A stretch of 64,000 nt of DNA from Domibacillus aminovorans (GCF_001643235.1 NZ_LQWY01000016.1:62001-126000), one strand, 5' to 3'. Positions 7,245 to 15,790 are shown, counted from the first letter of the stretch. Program-made: numbers and translations. Notes: a model not told the origin generated them from the letters alone.

Positions 7245-8195
7245 ATGAAAAAACGTTATTTAGTTGTAATGCTCATATTATTATCATTTGCATCGTTATT
7301 CGTCGGTGTCACAAACATTTCGCCATTTGATTTGTTCCGGTTTGATGATCACCAGACGCAAATCTTCTGGCAAAGCCGTGTACCAAGGCTGATCAGTATT
7401 TTAATTGCGGGTGTAACGCTTAGTATTAGCGGATTTATTATGCAGCAGTTAAGCCGCAATAAATTCGTGTCACCGACAACCGCAGGGACGATGGATTCAG
7501 CCCGATTCGGAATCTTAGTTTCGCTTGTTATCTTCACTTCTGCGAGTCCGATTGAAAAAATGATTGTCGCCTTTGTTTTTTCGCTTGCCGGTACATTTTT
7601 ATTTATGAAAATTCTTGACCGGATCAAAATGAAAGATCCGATCTTTATCCCGCTCGTCGGATTAATGTTTGGGAATATTATCAGCTCGATTACGACATTT
7701 TTTGCGTATCAGCGTGATTTAATTCAAAATATGTCCGCATGGCTGCAGGGAGACTTTTCGATGATTACAGCTGGGCGCTACGAAATGCTTTATATTAGCA
7801 TCCCGCTTGTAGTTATCGCGTACATATTTGCAGATCGGTTTACGATCGCTGGCATGGGAGAAGATTTTGCGCGCAACCTCGGCTTAAATTATAAGCAGGC
7901 GGTTAACGTTGGCCTTGTTATTGTGGCTTTATCAACAACATTGGTCGTGTTAACAGTTGGGCTCATTCCGTTCCTTGGGCTTGTCGTCCCGAATATTGTT
8001 TCGATTTATAGAGGAGACAATTTGAAAAACAGTCTATCTGACACGGCATTGCTCGGTGCGGTATTCATTTTGTTTTGTGATATTCTTGGCCGTATTCTCA
8101 TCTATCCGTATGAAATTCCGATCGGCCTCACAGTCGGCGTCATCGGAAGCGGATTATTCATTTACTTGTTGATGAGGAGACGGGATTATGCGTGA
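7245..8195 (+). CDS. yclN: Iron-siderophore ABC transporter permease YclN
   Basis: This 316-residue FecCD-family permease has about nine transmembrane helices, and its length equals that of B. subtilis YclN, half of the petrobactin importer. An RVPRLISILIAG motif near residue 45 and the GLIPFLGLVVPN element near the C-terminus are typical of BtuC/FhuB-type permeases and contact the ATPase. The frame opens at 7146, but the conventional MKKRYL start at 7245 fits the family length. It overlaps yclO by eight bases and begins a four-gene operon. Confidence 0.9.
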   Translation: MKKRYLVVMLILLSFASLFVGVTNISPFDLFRFDDHQTQIFWQSRVPRLISILIAGVTLSISGFIMQQLSRNKFVSPTTAGTMDSARFGILVSLVIFTSASPIEKMIVAFVFSLAGTFLFMKILDRIKMKDPIFIPLVGLMFGNIISSITTFFAYQRDLIQNMSAWLQGDFSMITAGRYEMLYISIPLVVIAYIFADRFTIAGMGEDFARNLGLNYKQAVNVGLVIVALSTTLVVLTVGLIPFLGLVVPNIVSIYRGDNLKNSLSDTALLGAVFILFCDILGRILIYPYEIPIGLTVGVIGSGLFIYLLMRRRDYA

Positions 8196-9135
8196 AAAAA
8201 GCAAACTGATATTCTTATTGATTTTGGCAGGAGCTTCGATTGCTGGGTACATGTTCGTTGAACTAGGACCTAATTGGGATTATGCGCTGCCGCGCCGCGC
8301 GGAAAAGATTGCTGCCATTGTATTGACCGGAACGGTTATTGCGATTGCGACATTGTTATTTCAAACCGTCACGAACAACCGGATTTTAACACCGAGTATT
8401 ATTGGTCTTGACTCGCTTTATATGCTTGTCCAGACAACACTTGTATTCTTTCTCGGTTCAACTAGTTTGACGGTCATGAACAAACAAATAAACTTTGCGA
8501 TTTCGATCGGTTTTATGGTCGTTTTCGCACTCATACTATACCGGCTGTTATTTCGCCGTGAAGGGCAAAACATTTACTTTTTGCTGCTCTTAGGGTTAAT
8601 TTTCGGTACGTTTTTTGGCAGCTTCACATCATTTATGCAAGTACTCATTGATCCGAATGAATTTCAAATTATTCAAGACCGCATGTTTGCGAGTTTTAAT
8701 AATATTCAGACGGAAGTACTCATTATGGCCACTATTTTAACAGGTGCGACGCTGCTTTATTTAACGAAGTTCGTGAAATATTTGGATGTGTTGTCACTAG
8801 GAAAAGAAACAGCGATCAACCTTGGCGTTGATTACGATTACACGGTGAAACGTCTGCTCGTTATCATTGCGATTCTCATTTCTGTGGCCACTGCACTTGT
8901 CGGTCCGATCACATTTCTCGGACTGCTCGTTGTTAATGTCGCTTACGAGATGTTTAAAACATACAAGCATTCCACATTAATTGTTGCATCAGCGCTCGTG
9001 TCGATTGTTGCACTCGCTGCCGGACAGCTGCTCGTTGAACATGTGTTTACATTTTCTACACAGCTCAGCGTCATTATTAACTTTATCGGTGGCATCTATT
9101 TTATATATTTATTACTAAGGGAGAGTCGAACATAA
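8188..9135 (+). CDS. yclO: Iron-siderophore ABC transporter permease YclO
   Basis: This second FecCD permease has 315 residues, the same length as B. subtilis YclO, with about nine transmembrane helices. ALPRRAEKIAAIVLTG near residue 35 and VGPITFLGLLVVN near residue 235 are the family elements equivalent to those in yclN. It forms the heterodimeric membrane channel with YclN. Its start overlaps the yclN stop and its stop overlaps the yclP start by one base (TAATG), which indicates tight translational coupling. Confidence 0.9.
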   Translation: MREKSKLIFLLILAGASIAGYMFVELGPNWDYALPRRAEKIAAIVLTGTVIAIATLLFQTVTNNRILTPSIIGLDSLYMLVQTTLVFFLGSTSLTVMNKQINFAISIGFMVVFALILYRLLFRREGQNIYFLLLLGLIFGTFFGSFTSFMQVLIDPNEFQIIQDRMFASFNNIQTEVLIMATILTGATLLYLTKFVKYLDVLSLGKETAINLGVDYDYTVKRLLVIIAILISVATALVGPITFLGLLVVNVAYEMFKTYKHSTLIVASALVSIVALAAGQLLVEHVFTFSTQLSVIINFIGGIYFIYLLLRESRT

Positions 9136-9893
9136 TGGTTGAAGTACAAGCGGTCTCGAAATCATACGGATTGAAAGCAGTCGTTGATAATGTGTCAGTC
9201 AATATTGAAAAAGGCAAAATTACGTCTTTTATCGGTCCGAATGGTGCCGGGAAGAGTACGCTACTCTCCATTATTAGTCGTCTCCTTTCTGCCGATACAG
9301 GGGAAGTGCTGATCGACGGGCAAAAAGTGAACGAAACGAAAAACCGTGATCTCGCGAAAAAAATAGCTATTTTAAAACAGTCGAATCATTTAAGTTTACG
9401 CCTGTCTGTCCGCGATCTCGTTTCATTCGGCCGTTTCCCATATTCACAAGGTAAGCTGACGAAAGAAGATCAAGTGTACATTGATGAAGCAATCCGCTAC
9501 ATGGAGCTTGAAGATATGCAGGACAAATATTTAGACCAACTATCTGGCGGGCAAAAGCAGCGTGCGTTTATCGCGATGACGATTGCCCAGGATACTGAAT
9601 ATATTTTGCTTGATGAACCACTTAACAATTTGGATATGAAACACTCTGTTCAAATTATGAAAGTGCTCCGCCGTCTTGCAGATGAGCTTGGCAAAACGAT
9701 TTTGATCGTCATTCATGATATTAATTTTGCGTCTGTGTATTCTGATTACATCGTTGCACTGAAAGATGGCAAAATCGAAGCACAAGGAACAGTTAATGAA
9801 ATTATTACAAGCCTTACATTAAAGCAAATTTACGGCATGGATATGCCGATTAAAGAAATTAATAATCAAAAAATTTGTGTTTATTTTAGCTAA
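9135..9893 (+). CDS. yclP: Iron-siderophore ABC transporter ATPase YclP
   Basis: This 252-residue ATPase has Walker A GPNGAGKST (residues 34-42), the signature LSGGQKQR and Walker B ILLDEPLNNLD, followed by an H-loop VIHDINFA. Length and sequence style match B. subtilis YclP, which powers petrobactin uptake with YclNO. It lacks a transmembrane part and acts on the inner face of the membrane. Confidence 0.92.
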   Translation: MVEVQAVSKSYGLKAVVDNVSVNIEKGKITSFIGPNGAGKSTLLSIISRLLSADTGEVLIDGQKVNETKNRDLAKKIAILKQSNHLSLRLSVRDLVSFGRFPYSQGKLTKEDQVYIDEAIRYMELEDMQDKYLDQLSGGQKQRAFIAMTIAQDTEYILLDEPLNNLDMKHSVQIMKVLRRLADELGKTILIVIHDINFASVYSDYIVALKDGKIEAQGTVNEIITSLTLKQIYGMDMPIKEINNQKICVYFS

Positions 9894-9911
9894 CAAGGAG
9901 ACGAATTAAAA

Positions 9912-10871
9912 ATGAAAAAGTATTTACTCTTGATTGTTATGGCGTTGTTCGCAATGATCGCGGCAGCCTGTAACTCCTCTACATCTAATGAAGAAAATGC
10001 AGAACCAGCTGAAAGTAATGAAAAACCGACAGAAATAACGGTTACCCATGAACTTGGTGAGACGACAGTTCCTGTTAATCCTGAAAAAGTAGTCGTGTTT
10101 GACTTTGGTTCACTGGATACGATGGCTGAGCTAGGTATTGAGCCAGTTGGTCTTCCGAAAGAAAACATTCCAGAGTACTTGTCAAAATTTGAAGATGAAA
10201 CGTACGCAAATACAGGCAGCTTGAAAGAGCCTGACTTTGAAAAAATTAACGAATTGGCACCGGATTTAATCATCATTTCCGGCCGTCAAATGGACCTTTA
10301 TGATCAATTTGCAGAAATCGCTCCGACGGTTTACCTCGCAGTGGATACAGCGAACTACATGAAGTCCTTTAAATCAAATGCTACGACAATTGGCGAGATC
10401 TTTGGCAAAGAAACAGAAGTAGAAGAGAAGTTAGCAGCAATCGATGAAAAAGTAGCAGCGTTGAACGAAAAAGCGTCAACGATGGAAGGAAACGGCCTTG
10501 TCATTCTGGCAAATGAAGGGAAAATCAGTGCATACGGTCCAGCATCACGTTTTGGCATCATTCATGATGTATTCGGCGTAAAACCAGCAGATGAAAACAT
10601 TGAAGTATCGACTCATGGACAAAGTATCTCTTTTGAATACCTTGTTGAAACAGATCCGGATTACTTGTTCGTTGTTGACCGCGGTGCTGTTGTAACAGAA
10701 GGCGAGTCTTCTGTGAAGCAAGTGGTTGAAAATGATCTTGTGAAAAATACGAAAGCAGTAGCGAACGATAATGTGATCTATCTTGATCCTAACGTATGGT
10801 ACTTGTCAGGCGGCGGACTTCAATCCGTTCTCGCGCAGGCTGATGAAATCGAAAAAGGAATTACAAAATAA
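9912..10871 (+). CDS. yclQ: Siderophore-binding lipoprotein YclQ
   Basis: This 319-residue class III binding protein begins with a lipoprotein signal peptide (IAAAC lipobox, Cys20) followed by a Ser/Asn/Glu-rich linker. The mature part shows the two-lobe PBP layout of FecB/FepB proteins. The N-lobe begins at ITVTHELGETTVPVNPEKVVV and the lobes are joined by a long helix with an EKVAALNEKAS pattern. The length is close to B. subtilis YclQ, the petrobactin and ferric-catecholate receptor. An AAGGAG lies before the ATG, and it is the last gene of yclNOPQ. Confidence 0.92.
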   Translation: MKKYLLLIVMALFAMIAAACNSSTSNEENAEPAESNEKPTEITVTHELGETTVPVNPEKVVVFDFGSLDTMAELGIEPVGLPKENIPEYLSKFEDETYANTGSLKEPDFEKINELAPDLIIISGRQMDLYDQFAEIAPTVYLAVDTANYMKSFKSNATTIGEIFGKETEVEEKLAAIDEKVAALNEKASTMEGNGLVILANEGKISAYGPASRFGIIHDVFGVKPADENIEVSTHGQSISFEYLVETDPDYLFVVDRGAVVTEGESSVKQVVENDLVKNTKAVANDNVIYLDPNVWYLSGGGLQSVLAQADEIEKGITK

Positions 10872-10873
10872 TG

Positions 10874-10910
10874 AAAACAGCGATGACATTGCCGTCATCG
10901 CTGTTTTTTT
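10874..10910. terminator. Bidirectional terminator between yclQ and the sensor kinase
   Basis: A perfect 14-bp stem (10874-10887 with 10894-10907, 6-base loop) is followed by a T run for yclQ. The minus-strand kinase stop codon (10895-10897) lies inside the stem, so the hairpin serves both converging units. Confidence 0.9.
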
Positions 10911-12346
10911 GCGGTTAATGTAAAGGTTGTGCCTAGTTGTGATGTTTCTTTCAGCATTAAGTCGCCATCCATCGCCCGTGCGAGAAGCTGGCTGAATGGG
11001 AGGCCAAGTCCAAGCCCACGCACTTTGAATTTTTTGTTTTCACCACGATAAAACCGTTCGAAAATGAGTGTTTGCTCAGATAAAGGGATCCCGATTCCAG
11101 TATCGATCACATCAATGGAAGCAAACTCTTCGTTATCATGCACTCGTATCGTCATTCCTCCAGTACCTTCAAGCGCATGAGCTGCGTTGTTCAATAAATT
11201 CATCATAATTTGCCGAAAACGAACGGGATCGGTCAAAATGTACATGTCACGGTCAGACGGATAAAAATGAACAGGAATGCCGTCCGAATTCCGCGCCAAA
11301 TTCCATTCATGTACGATGTCGCGCGTTAATGTGTTTGCTTCATGAGGAGCAGTTGAAACAGGAAGAGCATTGGCTGCAAATGTATTAAATTCGAGCAGGT
11401 CGTTAATCATTGTTTGCATCCGCTCTGTTTCATTTAATGAAATGGTAATAAACTCTTGTGCCTCATCGCCGGTGACGACGCCGTCTTTCACTGCCTGTAA
11501 AAGCCCGCTTATGGATGTGACAGGTGTTTTTAGTTCATGTGTGACACCGGCAAGCAGTTCTGCTCTTATCGATTCAAGCTGTTCAAGGCGGATAGCCATA
11601 TCGTTAAAGGATGTAACAAGATCGTATACTTCCTGCTCTTTCGCTTTAGATGGCATAAGTGACACGCCGTAATTGCCGTCGCGAATTTCTTTCGCAGCAG
11701 CTGCGGCTTCACTGATTGGGCGTGCGAGGCGGCGTGATAAAATGTAAATTGCTGCCCAGCCAAGCAATCCGCTTCCTAAAATAAGCAAAGCAAGAAGCCG
11801 GTATTCGTCGTTTAAATCCGCAAATTCATCTTCGGGCTGAAGCATCACGACCCATCCGAATGTGACCTCATTAACGGTAATTGGCTTTTTAATTAAATAA
11901 ACAAGTGTATGGTTGTCATCGATACCGGGAAATGTCTGCACATCGTGTTTCTTTTTTAAAATAACATCTGGAAAAGCGTCTTTGCTGTATAAGTCATGAT
12001 CGCTTGCCGACAAAATAGCTCCGGTTGCATCGGTAATATAGATAGAAGGCGGGGCTTTCATGTTCATCAGTTCATCACGCGCATCGATCATATTGTCATC
12101 AATGTACGTTTTGGATTTATTGCCCTCCTGCTGGCTTCCAGCAATCCTGCTGGCGAGTTCGGCGGCGAGAAATTCTGACACATCGAGCCTGTTTTCAATC
12201 GTCGTATGCCGGATCCAGACGACAGACAGCATGGCGAGTATGAGCAAGCCAAGTGCAAGCGTGATGGCATAGCGTGTCGTCCAGTAGCGGAGAAGCGAAA
12301 TGCGCCGCTCTTTACTCTTCCACAACAAACTGGTACCCCAATCCAC
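10895..12346 (-). CDS. Two-component sensor histidine kinase
   Basis: About 483 residues: a transmembrane helix near 25-45, an extracytoplasmic Cache-like sensor (about 50-175, IYITDATGAILSASDHD), a second helix near 185-207, and a HAMP domain. A HisKA domain with His270 in VTHELKTP follows, then a GHKL ATPase domain with the N-box MNLLNNAAHAL and G1 box DTGIGIP. The reading overlaps the response regulator gene by about 35 bases from a GTG. No convincing ribosome binding site marks that start, and a TTG nearer to the regulator's stop is possible. It autophosphorylates and passes phosphate to the adjacent regulator. The signal is unknown. Confidence 0.88.
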   Translation of the reverse strand: MDWGTSLLWKSKERRISLLRYWTTRYAITLALGLLILAMLSVVWIRHTTIENRLDVSEFLAAELASRIAGSQQEGNKSKTYIDDNMIDARDELMNMKAPPSIYITDATGAILSASDHDLYSKDAFPDVILKKKHDVQTFPGIDDNHTLVYLIKKPITVNEVTFGWVVMLQPEDEFADLNDEYRLLALLILGSGLLGWAAIYILSRRLARPISEAAAAAKEIRDGNYGVSLMPSKAKEQEVYDLVTSFNDMAIRLEQLESIRAELLAGVTHELKTPVTSISGLLQAVKDGVVTGDEAQEFITISLNETERMQTMINDLLEFNTFAANALPVSTAPHEANTLTRDIVHEWNLARNSDGIPVHFYPSDRDMYILTDPVRFRQIMMNLLNNAAHALEGTGGMTIRVHDNEEFASIDVIDTGIGIPLSEQTLIFERFYRGENKKFKVRGLGLGLPFSQLLARAMDGDLMLKETSQLGTTFTLTAKKQR

Positions 12347-12995
12347 GCAGCGTTTTAATTTCCCCTTCAGTGGATGGCCATTTCGCCAGCACTTTCCGAA
12401 TCCGCTTCACCGATAAATCAACGGCCCGGTCACTGCCGTCGTAATCGTGTCCCCACACTTCATCGAGCAGCTGCTCCCGCGTAAATGTCCGGTTTGGTGC
12501 AGCTGCTAAAAATAAAAATAACGATAAATCACGCGGTGTGAATGCAACTTCATTGTCGAATAACGTGATACGATGCGCCTTAAAATCAATCGTCAAGTTT
12601 CCATATGTATGGGCCGTTTCTGCTGGCTTTCCATCGTCAGACCGGCGTAAAACAGCCCGTACGCGCGCGATCATTTCATCAGCGATAAATGGCTTTGCAA
12701 TGTAATCATCCGCACCGCCATCAAGACCATCCAACCGGTAATTCACGTCATTCAGCGCTGTCAGCATAATAACTGGACACGCACTCTCTGCACGAATTTC
12801 TTTTAAAACAGCCCAGCCGTCCTTTCCTGGCATCATGACGTCAAGCAGGACGAGAGACGGTGAGTTGGCATGAAATTTTTCGATCGCTTCTGTGCCGCTG
12901 TACGCCTGTATAACGTGAAAGCCCGCTTTCACGAGATATACTTTTAACACTTGGCTGATCGCCGGTTCATCTTCTGCAACTAAAATCGTTGGCAT
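12312..12995 (-). CDS. OmpR-family response regulator
   Basis: About 227 residues with a receiver domain (acidic pocket EDE at 8-10, phosphoacceptor Asp52 in LLDVMMPG, Lys in YIAKPF) and a C-terminal winged helix with the recognition helix region GSDRAVDLSVKRIRKVL. A GAGG eight bases from ATG 12995 supports this start over the GTG three codons upstream. It is the partner of the overlapping downstream kinase gene and is first in the operon. Confidence 0.9.
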   Translation of the reverse strand: MPTILVAEDEPAISQVLKVYLVKAGFHVIQAYSGTEAIEKFHANSPSLVLLDVMMPGKDGWAVLKEIRAESACPVIMLTALNDVNYRLDGLDGGADDYIAKPFIADEMIARVRAVLRRSDDGKPAETAHTYGNLTIDFKAHRITLFDNEVAFTPRDLSLFLFLAAAPNRTFTREQLLDEVWGHDYDGSDRAVDLSVKRIRKVLAKWPSTEGEIKTLRGLGYQFVVEE

Positions 12996-13103
12996 CTTTA
13001 ACACCTCATTTTGATTAAATTATATAATGAAAGTCATCTGAACGTGAACAAATAAGTACAAGCGTGATGAAATCTACTTAATCGTGAGCCATTTCACTCG
13101 TAC

Positions 13104-13136
13104 AAATAAAAAACCCGGCCATTAGCCGCCGGGTTT
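13104..13136 (-). terminator. Terminator of the small secreted protein gene
   Basis: A 9-bp GC-rich stem (13111-13119 with 13128-13136) is followed on the minus strand by TTTTTTATTTG. The stop codon at 13135-13137 overlaps the stem base. Confidence 0.8.
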
Positions 13137-13593
13137 AATAAAATCCATTCAATTGTGCAGCCGCTTCGGGATTGATGTCTGAGATGGATGCGATAATATC
13201 TTTCAAGCGCTTTCCATCTGTCTCAACACCAAGATTGTCTGCTGCATTGTAAACATTTATTTCATGTGCTTTTTTTACTTCGAGACGGATTGTTTTTTCA
13301 TCCTTTCCATCTGTTTCAATATTCAGTGCGGCCGCCTGGTTTTGCAATTTGGCAAGTCGTACTTTTTTCGCCGCTTTCTCTAGATCATCGCCTTCAATAT
13401 TAATACCGAGTGCCAATGCTTGTTTCTCAATGACATCTGCAAAATTTTTCGTTCCGGTTCGTGTTACGGACGGTGCCACCTGTTCTTTTATAAGTTGTGG
13501 AGAAGCCGCTTGAGCTGGAGAAGAGGGAACACCACTTAAAATCGTAATCGATAGGGCGCCGGTCATAACATATGACATTGTCTTCTTCTTCAT
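13135..13593 (-). CDS. Small secreted repeat protein, unknown function
   Basis: The 152-residue product starts with a signal peptide whose core reads YVMTGALS and which is probably cleaved after AQA. The mature part consists mostly of about three degenerate units of 30 residues with the pattern ALxI-(E/T)-x-(E/D)GDDLEKAAKKVR, giving charged helices. AGGAGG lies seven bases before the ATG at 13593; the ATG two codons earlier is too close. The same YVMTGALS signal core and recurring ALG(I/V) element occur in the secreted repeat protein at 61890, so the two are probably distant relatives. No function is known to me. Confidence 0.7.
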   Translation of the reverse strand: MKKKTMSYVMTGALSITILSGVPSSPAQAASPQLIKEQVAPSVTRTGTKNFADVIEKQALALGINIEGDDLEKAAKKVRLAKLQNQAAALNIETDGKDEKTIRLEVKKAHEINVYNAADNLGVETDGKRLKDIIASISDINPEAAAQLNGFY

Positions 13594-13664
13594 GATCATT
13601 CCTCCTGATTTATATGTACGCTTTCTTTGATATTCTCATTGTATTAGAGAAATGTGTCAGGTGA

Positions 13665-13928
13665 ATGTCAAATAGGCAAATTTTATATGTTTTTTTCAAC
13701 AAAAGTGTGAATGTTTCGTTTTGGAATCAAATCATACACAATGAAGGCATCGTGACGCGCAAAGTATGTGCAGAAGCGCCCATTAGGATTGAATATAGAT
13801 TGATAGGAAAAGGTTGTGAATGGCAATCGATGATCGGTAAAATGGACCACTCCGGCACAGGATTAAATAGATTTGGAGAAGGAAGTTCAAAAAAATGCAT
13901 CCTTTGGCTCGTTTTTCCATGTCATTAA
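13665..13928 (+). pseudogene. Fragment of an HxlR-family regulator
   Basis: An 87-codon frame contains GIVTRKVCAEAPIRIEYRL, which fits the wing region of HxlR winged-helix regulators (GLVxRKVYxExPPRVEYxLT). The preceding helix-turn-helix of the family, about 60 residues, is missing and there is no good ribosome binding site. The tail after residue 55 does not look like the family. I read it as a remnant of a deleted regulator gene rather than a working protein. Confidence 0.45.
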
Positions 13929-13973
13929 CCGGGAATAAGTCTAGTAAGAAATGATGAATGACTCATATACATA

Positions 13974-14020
13974 AATTCCTTTACATGTATATAATAGAAT
14001 TATATACATGTAAAGGAATT
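13974..14020. repeat. Perfect 22-bp inverted repeat with 3-base spacer
   Basis: The arms 13974-13995 and 13999-14020 are exact reverse complements around AGA. The sequence is AT-rich, centred on CATGTATATAAT, and has no T run after it. It lies 31 bases before a small gene's start. It could be a regulator's operator, an RNA hairpin in the leader, or the fused ends of a lost mobile element. Confidence 0.8.
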
Positions 14021-14051
14021 TTATCTCAGAAAAGGAGAGTTCATTGAACCT

Positions 14052-14186
14052 ATGTCCCAGGAACAGTACATATTACTTGAAATAATGCAAGAAGCATGTT
14101 CACATGGCGAGCGGAAAGATATGGACCTTACAGTATTACTCAACATGATTATCGAAAAGCTAGCGCCGGTTATGAAGCCGGAATGA
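14052..14186 (+). CDS. Small helical protein, unknown (44 residues)
   Basis: The ATG at 14052 opens a 44-codon frame with an amphipathic, mostly helical composition and a Met/Leu/Ile-rich core. An AAAGGAGAG lies 13-15 bases upstream, which is longer than usual. A well-formed terminator directly follows the stop codon, and a 22-bp palindrome lies upstream, so the segment behaves like a regulated single-gene unit. I do not recognise the family. Confidence 0.5.
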   Translation: MSQEQYILLEIMQEACSHGERKDMDLTVLLNMIIEKLAPVMKPE

Positions 14187-14218
14187 AGCGGGAGACTTGT
14201 TCTCCTGCTTTTTATTTT
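14187..14218 (+). terminator. Terminator of the 44-residue gene
   Basis: A 9-bp stem (14187-14195 with 14201-14209, one G-U) starts one base after the stop codon and is followed by TTTTTATTTT. Confidence 0.8.
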
Positions 14219-14271
14219 GGTTTCTACAGGCGGTGTCTTTACGTTAAAATAAAGAATAGGATTAGATGATC

Positions 14272-14292
14272 AAATCGTAAATAGTGCAATTT
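14272..14292. promoter_or_regulatory. Zur-box-like site upstream of the COG0523 gene
   Basis: The 21 bases start AAATCGTAA and end CAATTT. They match 16 of 20 defined positions of the B. subtilis Zur box (AAATCGTAAT-N-ATTACGATTT). The site lies 17 bases before the ATG. COG0523 genes of Bacilli such as yciC/zagA are known Zur targets. Confidence 0.6.
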
Positions 14293-14309
14293 GTGAAAGG
14301 TGTGGCGAA

Positions 14310-15227
14310 ATGAAAACGGATTTATATATTATCGGCGGGTTTCTCGGAAGCGGAAAAACGACGCTGCTCTTGCAGTTGCTAGATAAGGAGAAAAAAGCAG
14401 GACGGAAAGTCGCAGTTTTAATGAATGAAATTGGCTCCATGTCTGTTGATTCAGCGATGCTTGGAGAAGACACTGCTGTGCGCGATATGCTGAATGGCTG
14501 CATTTGCTGCACGATCAAAGATGAAATTGAAGTAGAACTGCTGACACTTTATAAAGAGCATCATCCGGATGTGATCTATATCGAGACGACAGGTGCTGCT
14601 CATCCGATGGAAGTACTAGATGCCTGCACGTCGCCAGTCATTGCGATGCAGATTGATGTGAAGGGGATCATTACACTTGTTGACTGCGCGCGCTGGATGG
14701 AACGAAATCGTCTGCCCATTGCGCACCGGAAGCTGATGGAAGACCAGGCACGATGGAGTGATGTGGTCGCACTGACGAAAGCAGATTTAGTGTCGATTGA
14801 AGCGCTCACTAAAATAAAAGAAGAGATCCGGTCATTGAATGAAAAAGTGGTCTTGCAGGAAATGATGTTTGGAAAAATGGACGGAGAGATCGCATTTGGC
14901 GGTGGCAGCAGTGAATCAGATAGCGGCCATCATGCTCATCATCATTTGCATGTCCGGACGATGGCATATGAATTTACAAATCATGTGCCGCGCGCTGAAT
15001 TCACAAAATGGGTAGCAGGTTTACCGGATTCTGTTCTAAGAATAAAAGGATTTGTGAAATTTGAAGATTCAGGTGATCGTCCGGAACTGTTTCAATATGC
15101 ATACGGTGTGCCTTTTTTTCAGCCGCAGCCGCTTAAACGACCGTCTGTTATCGTCGTGATCGGTGATGAACTAAATACAGAACAGTTGCAGCAAGAGCTC
15201 GAACGGTTAGACGGCAAGCTTTTTTAA
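14310..15227 (+). CDS. COG0523 (CobW/YciC-type) metallochaperone GTPase
   Basis: The 305-residue protein starts with a P-loop GFLGSGKTT (residues 10-18). It has the diagnostic metal-binding motif GCICC at 63-67, the ETTG switch region and a TKAD base-recognition motif. A His-rich linker (HHAHHHLH, about residue 210) is followed by a CobW C-terminal domain. The family delivers zinc or other metals to client enzymes using GTP hydrolysis. It is shorter than B. subtilis YciC/ZagA (about 400 residues), so it may be a different subgroup. A GAAAGGTG precedes the ATG, and a Zur-like box suggests expression under zinc starvation. It is a single gene. Confidence 0.85.
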   Translation: MKTDLYIIGGFLGSGKTTLLLQLLDKEKKAGRKVAVLMNEIGSMSVDSAMLGEDTAVRDMLNGCICCTIKDEIEVELLTLYKEHHPDVIYIETTGAAHPMEVLDACTSPVIAMQIDVKGIITLVDCARWMERNRLPIAHRKLMEDQARWSDVVALTKADLVSIEALTKIKEEIRSLNEKVVLQEMMFGKMDGEIAFGGGSSESDSGHHAHHHLHVRTMAYEFTNHVPRAEFTKWVAGLPDSVLRIKGFVKFEDSGDRPELFQYAYGVPFFQPQPLKRPSVIVVIGDELNTEQLQQELERLDGKLF

Positions 15228-15269
15228 ATCGGGATTGGCAACGAAAACAAGAAACTCGCGCATAAAATA

Positions 15270-15310
15270 AAACAAGCCAGCCCTCAAGTGGGACCGGCTT
15301 GTTTATTCTT
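15270..15310. terminator. Bidirectional terminator between metallochaperone and thioredoxin genes
   Basis: A 9-bp outer stem (15270-15278 with 15296-15304), with further inner pairing, is flanked by A-rich and T-rich tracts and separates two converging genes. Confidence 0.75.
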
Positions 15311-15314
15311 TACG

Positions 15315-15635
15315 TTAGGCAGGCAAACTCTTTAAATAATCGCGTACTTCTTCGGGTGATTTTGCATTGGCGCTGTGGAGATGAGCCAATTTTTCGCCGT
15401 CTTGGAACAGCAAAAGACTCGGGATGCCCATCACATCGTACTTTTCAGCAATGTCTGAGAAATCGTCCCGGTTGATTTTCACCCATTTGTATTTTCCGTA
15501 GTCTGCGATAATATCGTCAATAAACATGTCCATGCGTGTGCAGTCCGGGCACCAGCCGGCATAAAATTTAACGATAACCGGTTCGCTGCTGGCAATCAGC
15601 TGCTCAAATTGATCGCTTGTTTTAATCTCATCCAC
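15315..15635 (-). CDS. ydbP: Thioredoxin-like protein (YdbP type)
   Basis: This 106-residue cytoplasmic thioredoxin fold has the redox motif WCPDC in place of the classical WCGPC, followed by the cis-Pro region MGIPSLLLF. Length and the conserved ending (AHLHSANAKSPEEV) match B. subtilis YdbP. AAAGGATG lies seven bases before a GTG start. Substrates are unknown. The CPDC active site predicts a redox potential different from that of TrxA. Confidence 0.85.
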   Translation of the reverse strand: MDEIKTSDQFEQLIASSEPVIVKFYAGWCPDCTRMDMFIDDIIADYGKYKWVKINRDDFSDIAEKYDVMGIPSLLLFQDGEKLAHLHSANAKSPEEVRDYLKSLPA

Positions 15636-15790
15636 TTAAAAACATCCTTTCTATTATGCGATATGGTTATTGTAGCACGCCTATGTCCATTTCATGTAGA
15701 TTTTTGCTTTTGAACCGTTTGACTGTTGTACAATGCCGCAATAACGGTATAATAATAGTTGGTCTATTTCCAGAAGAAAGAGGAATTTAT

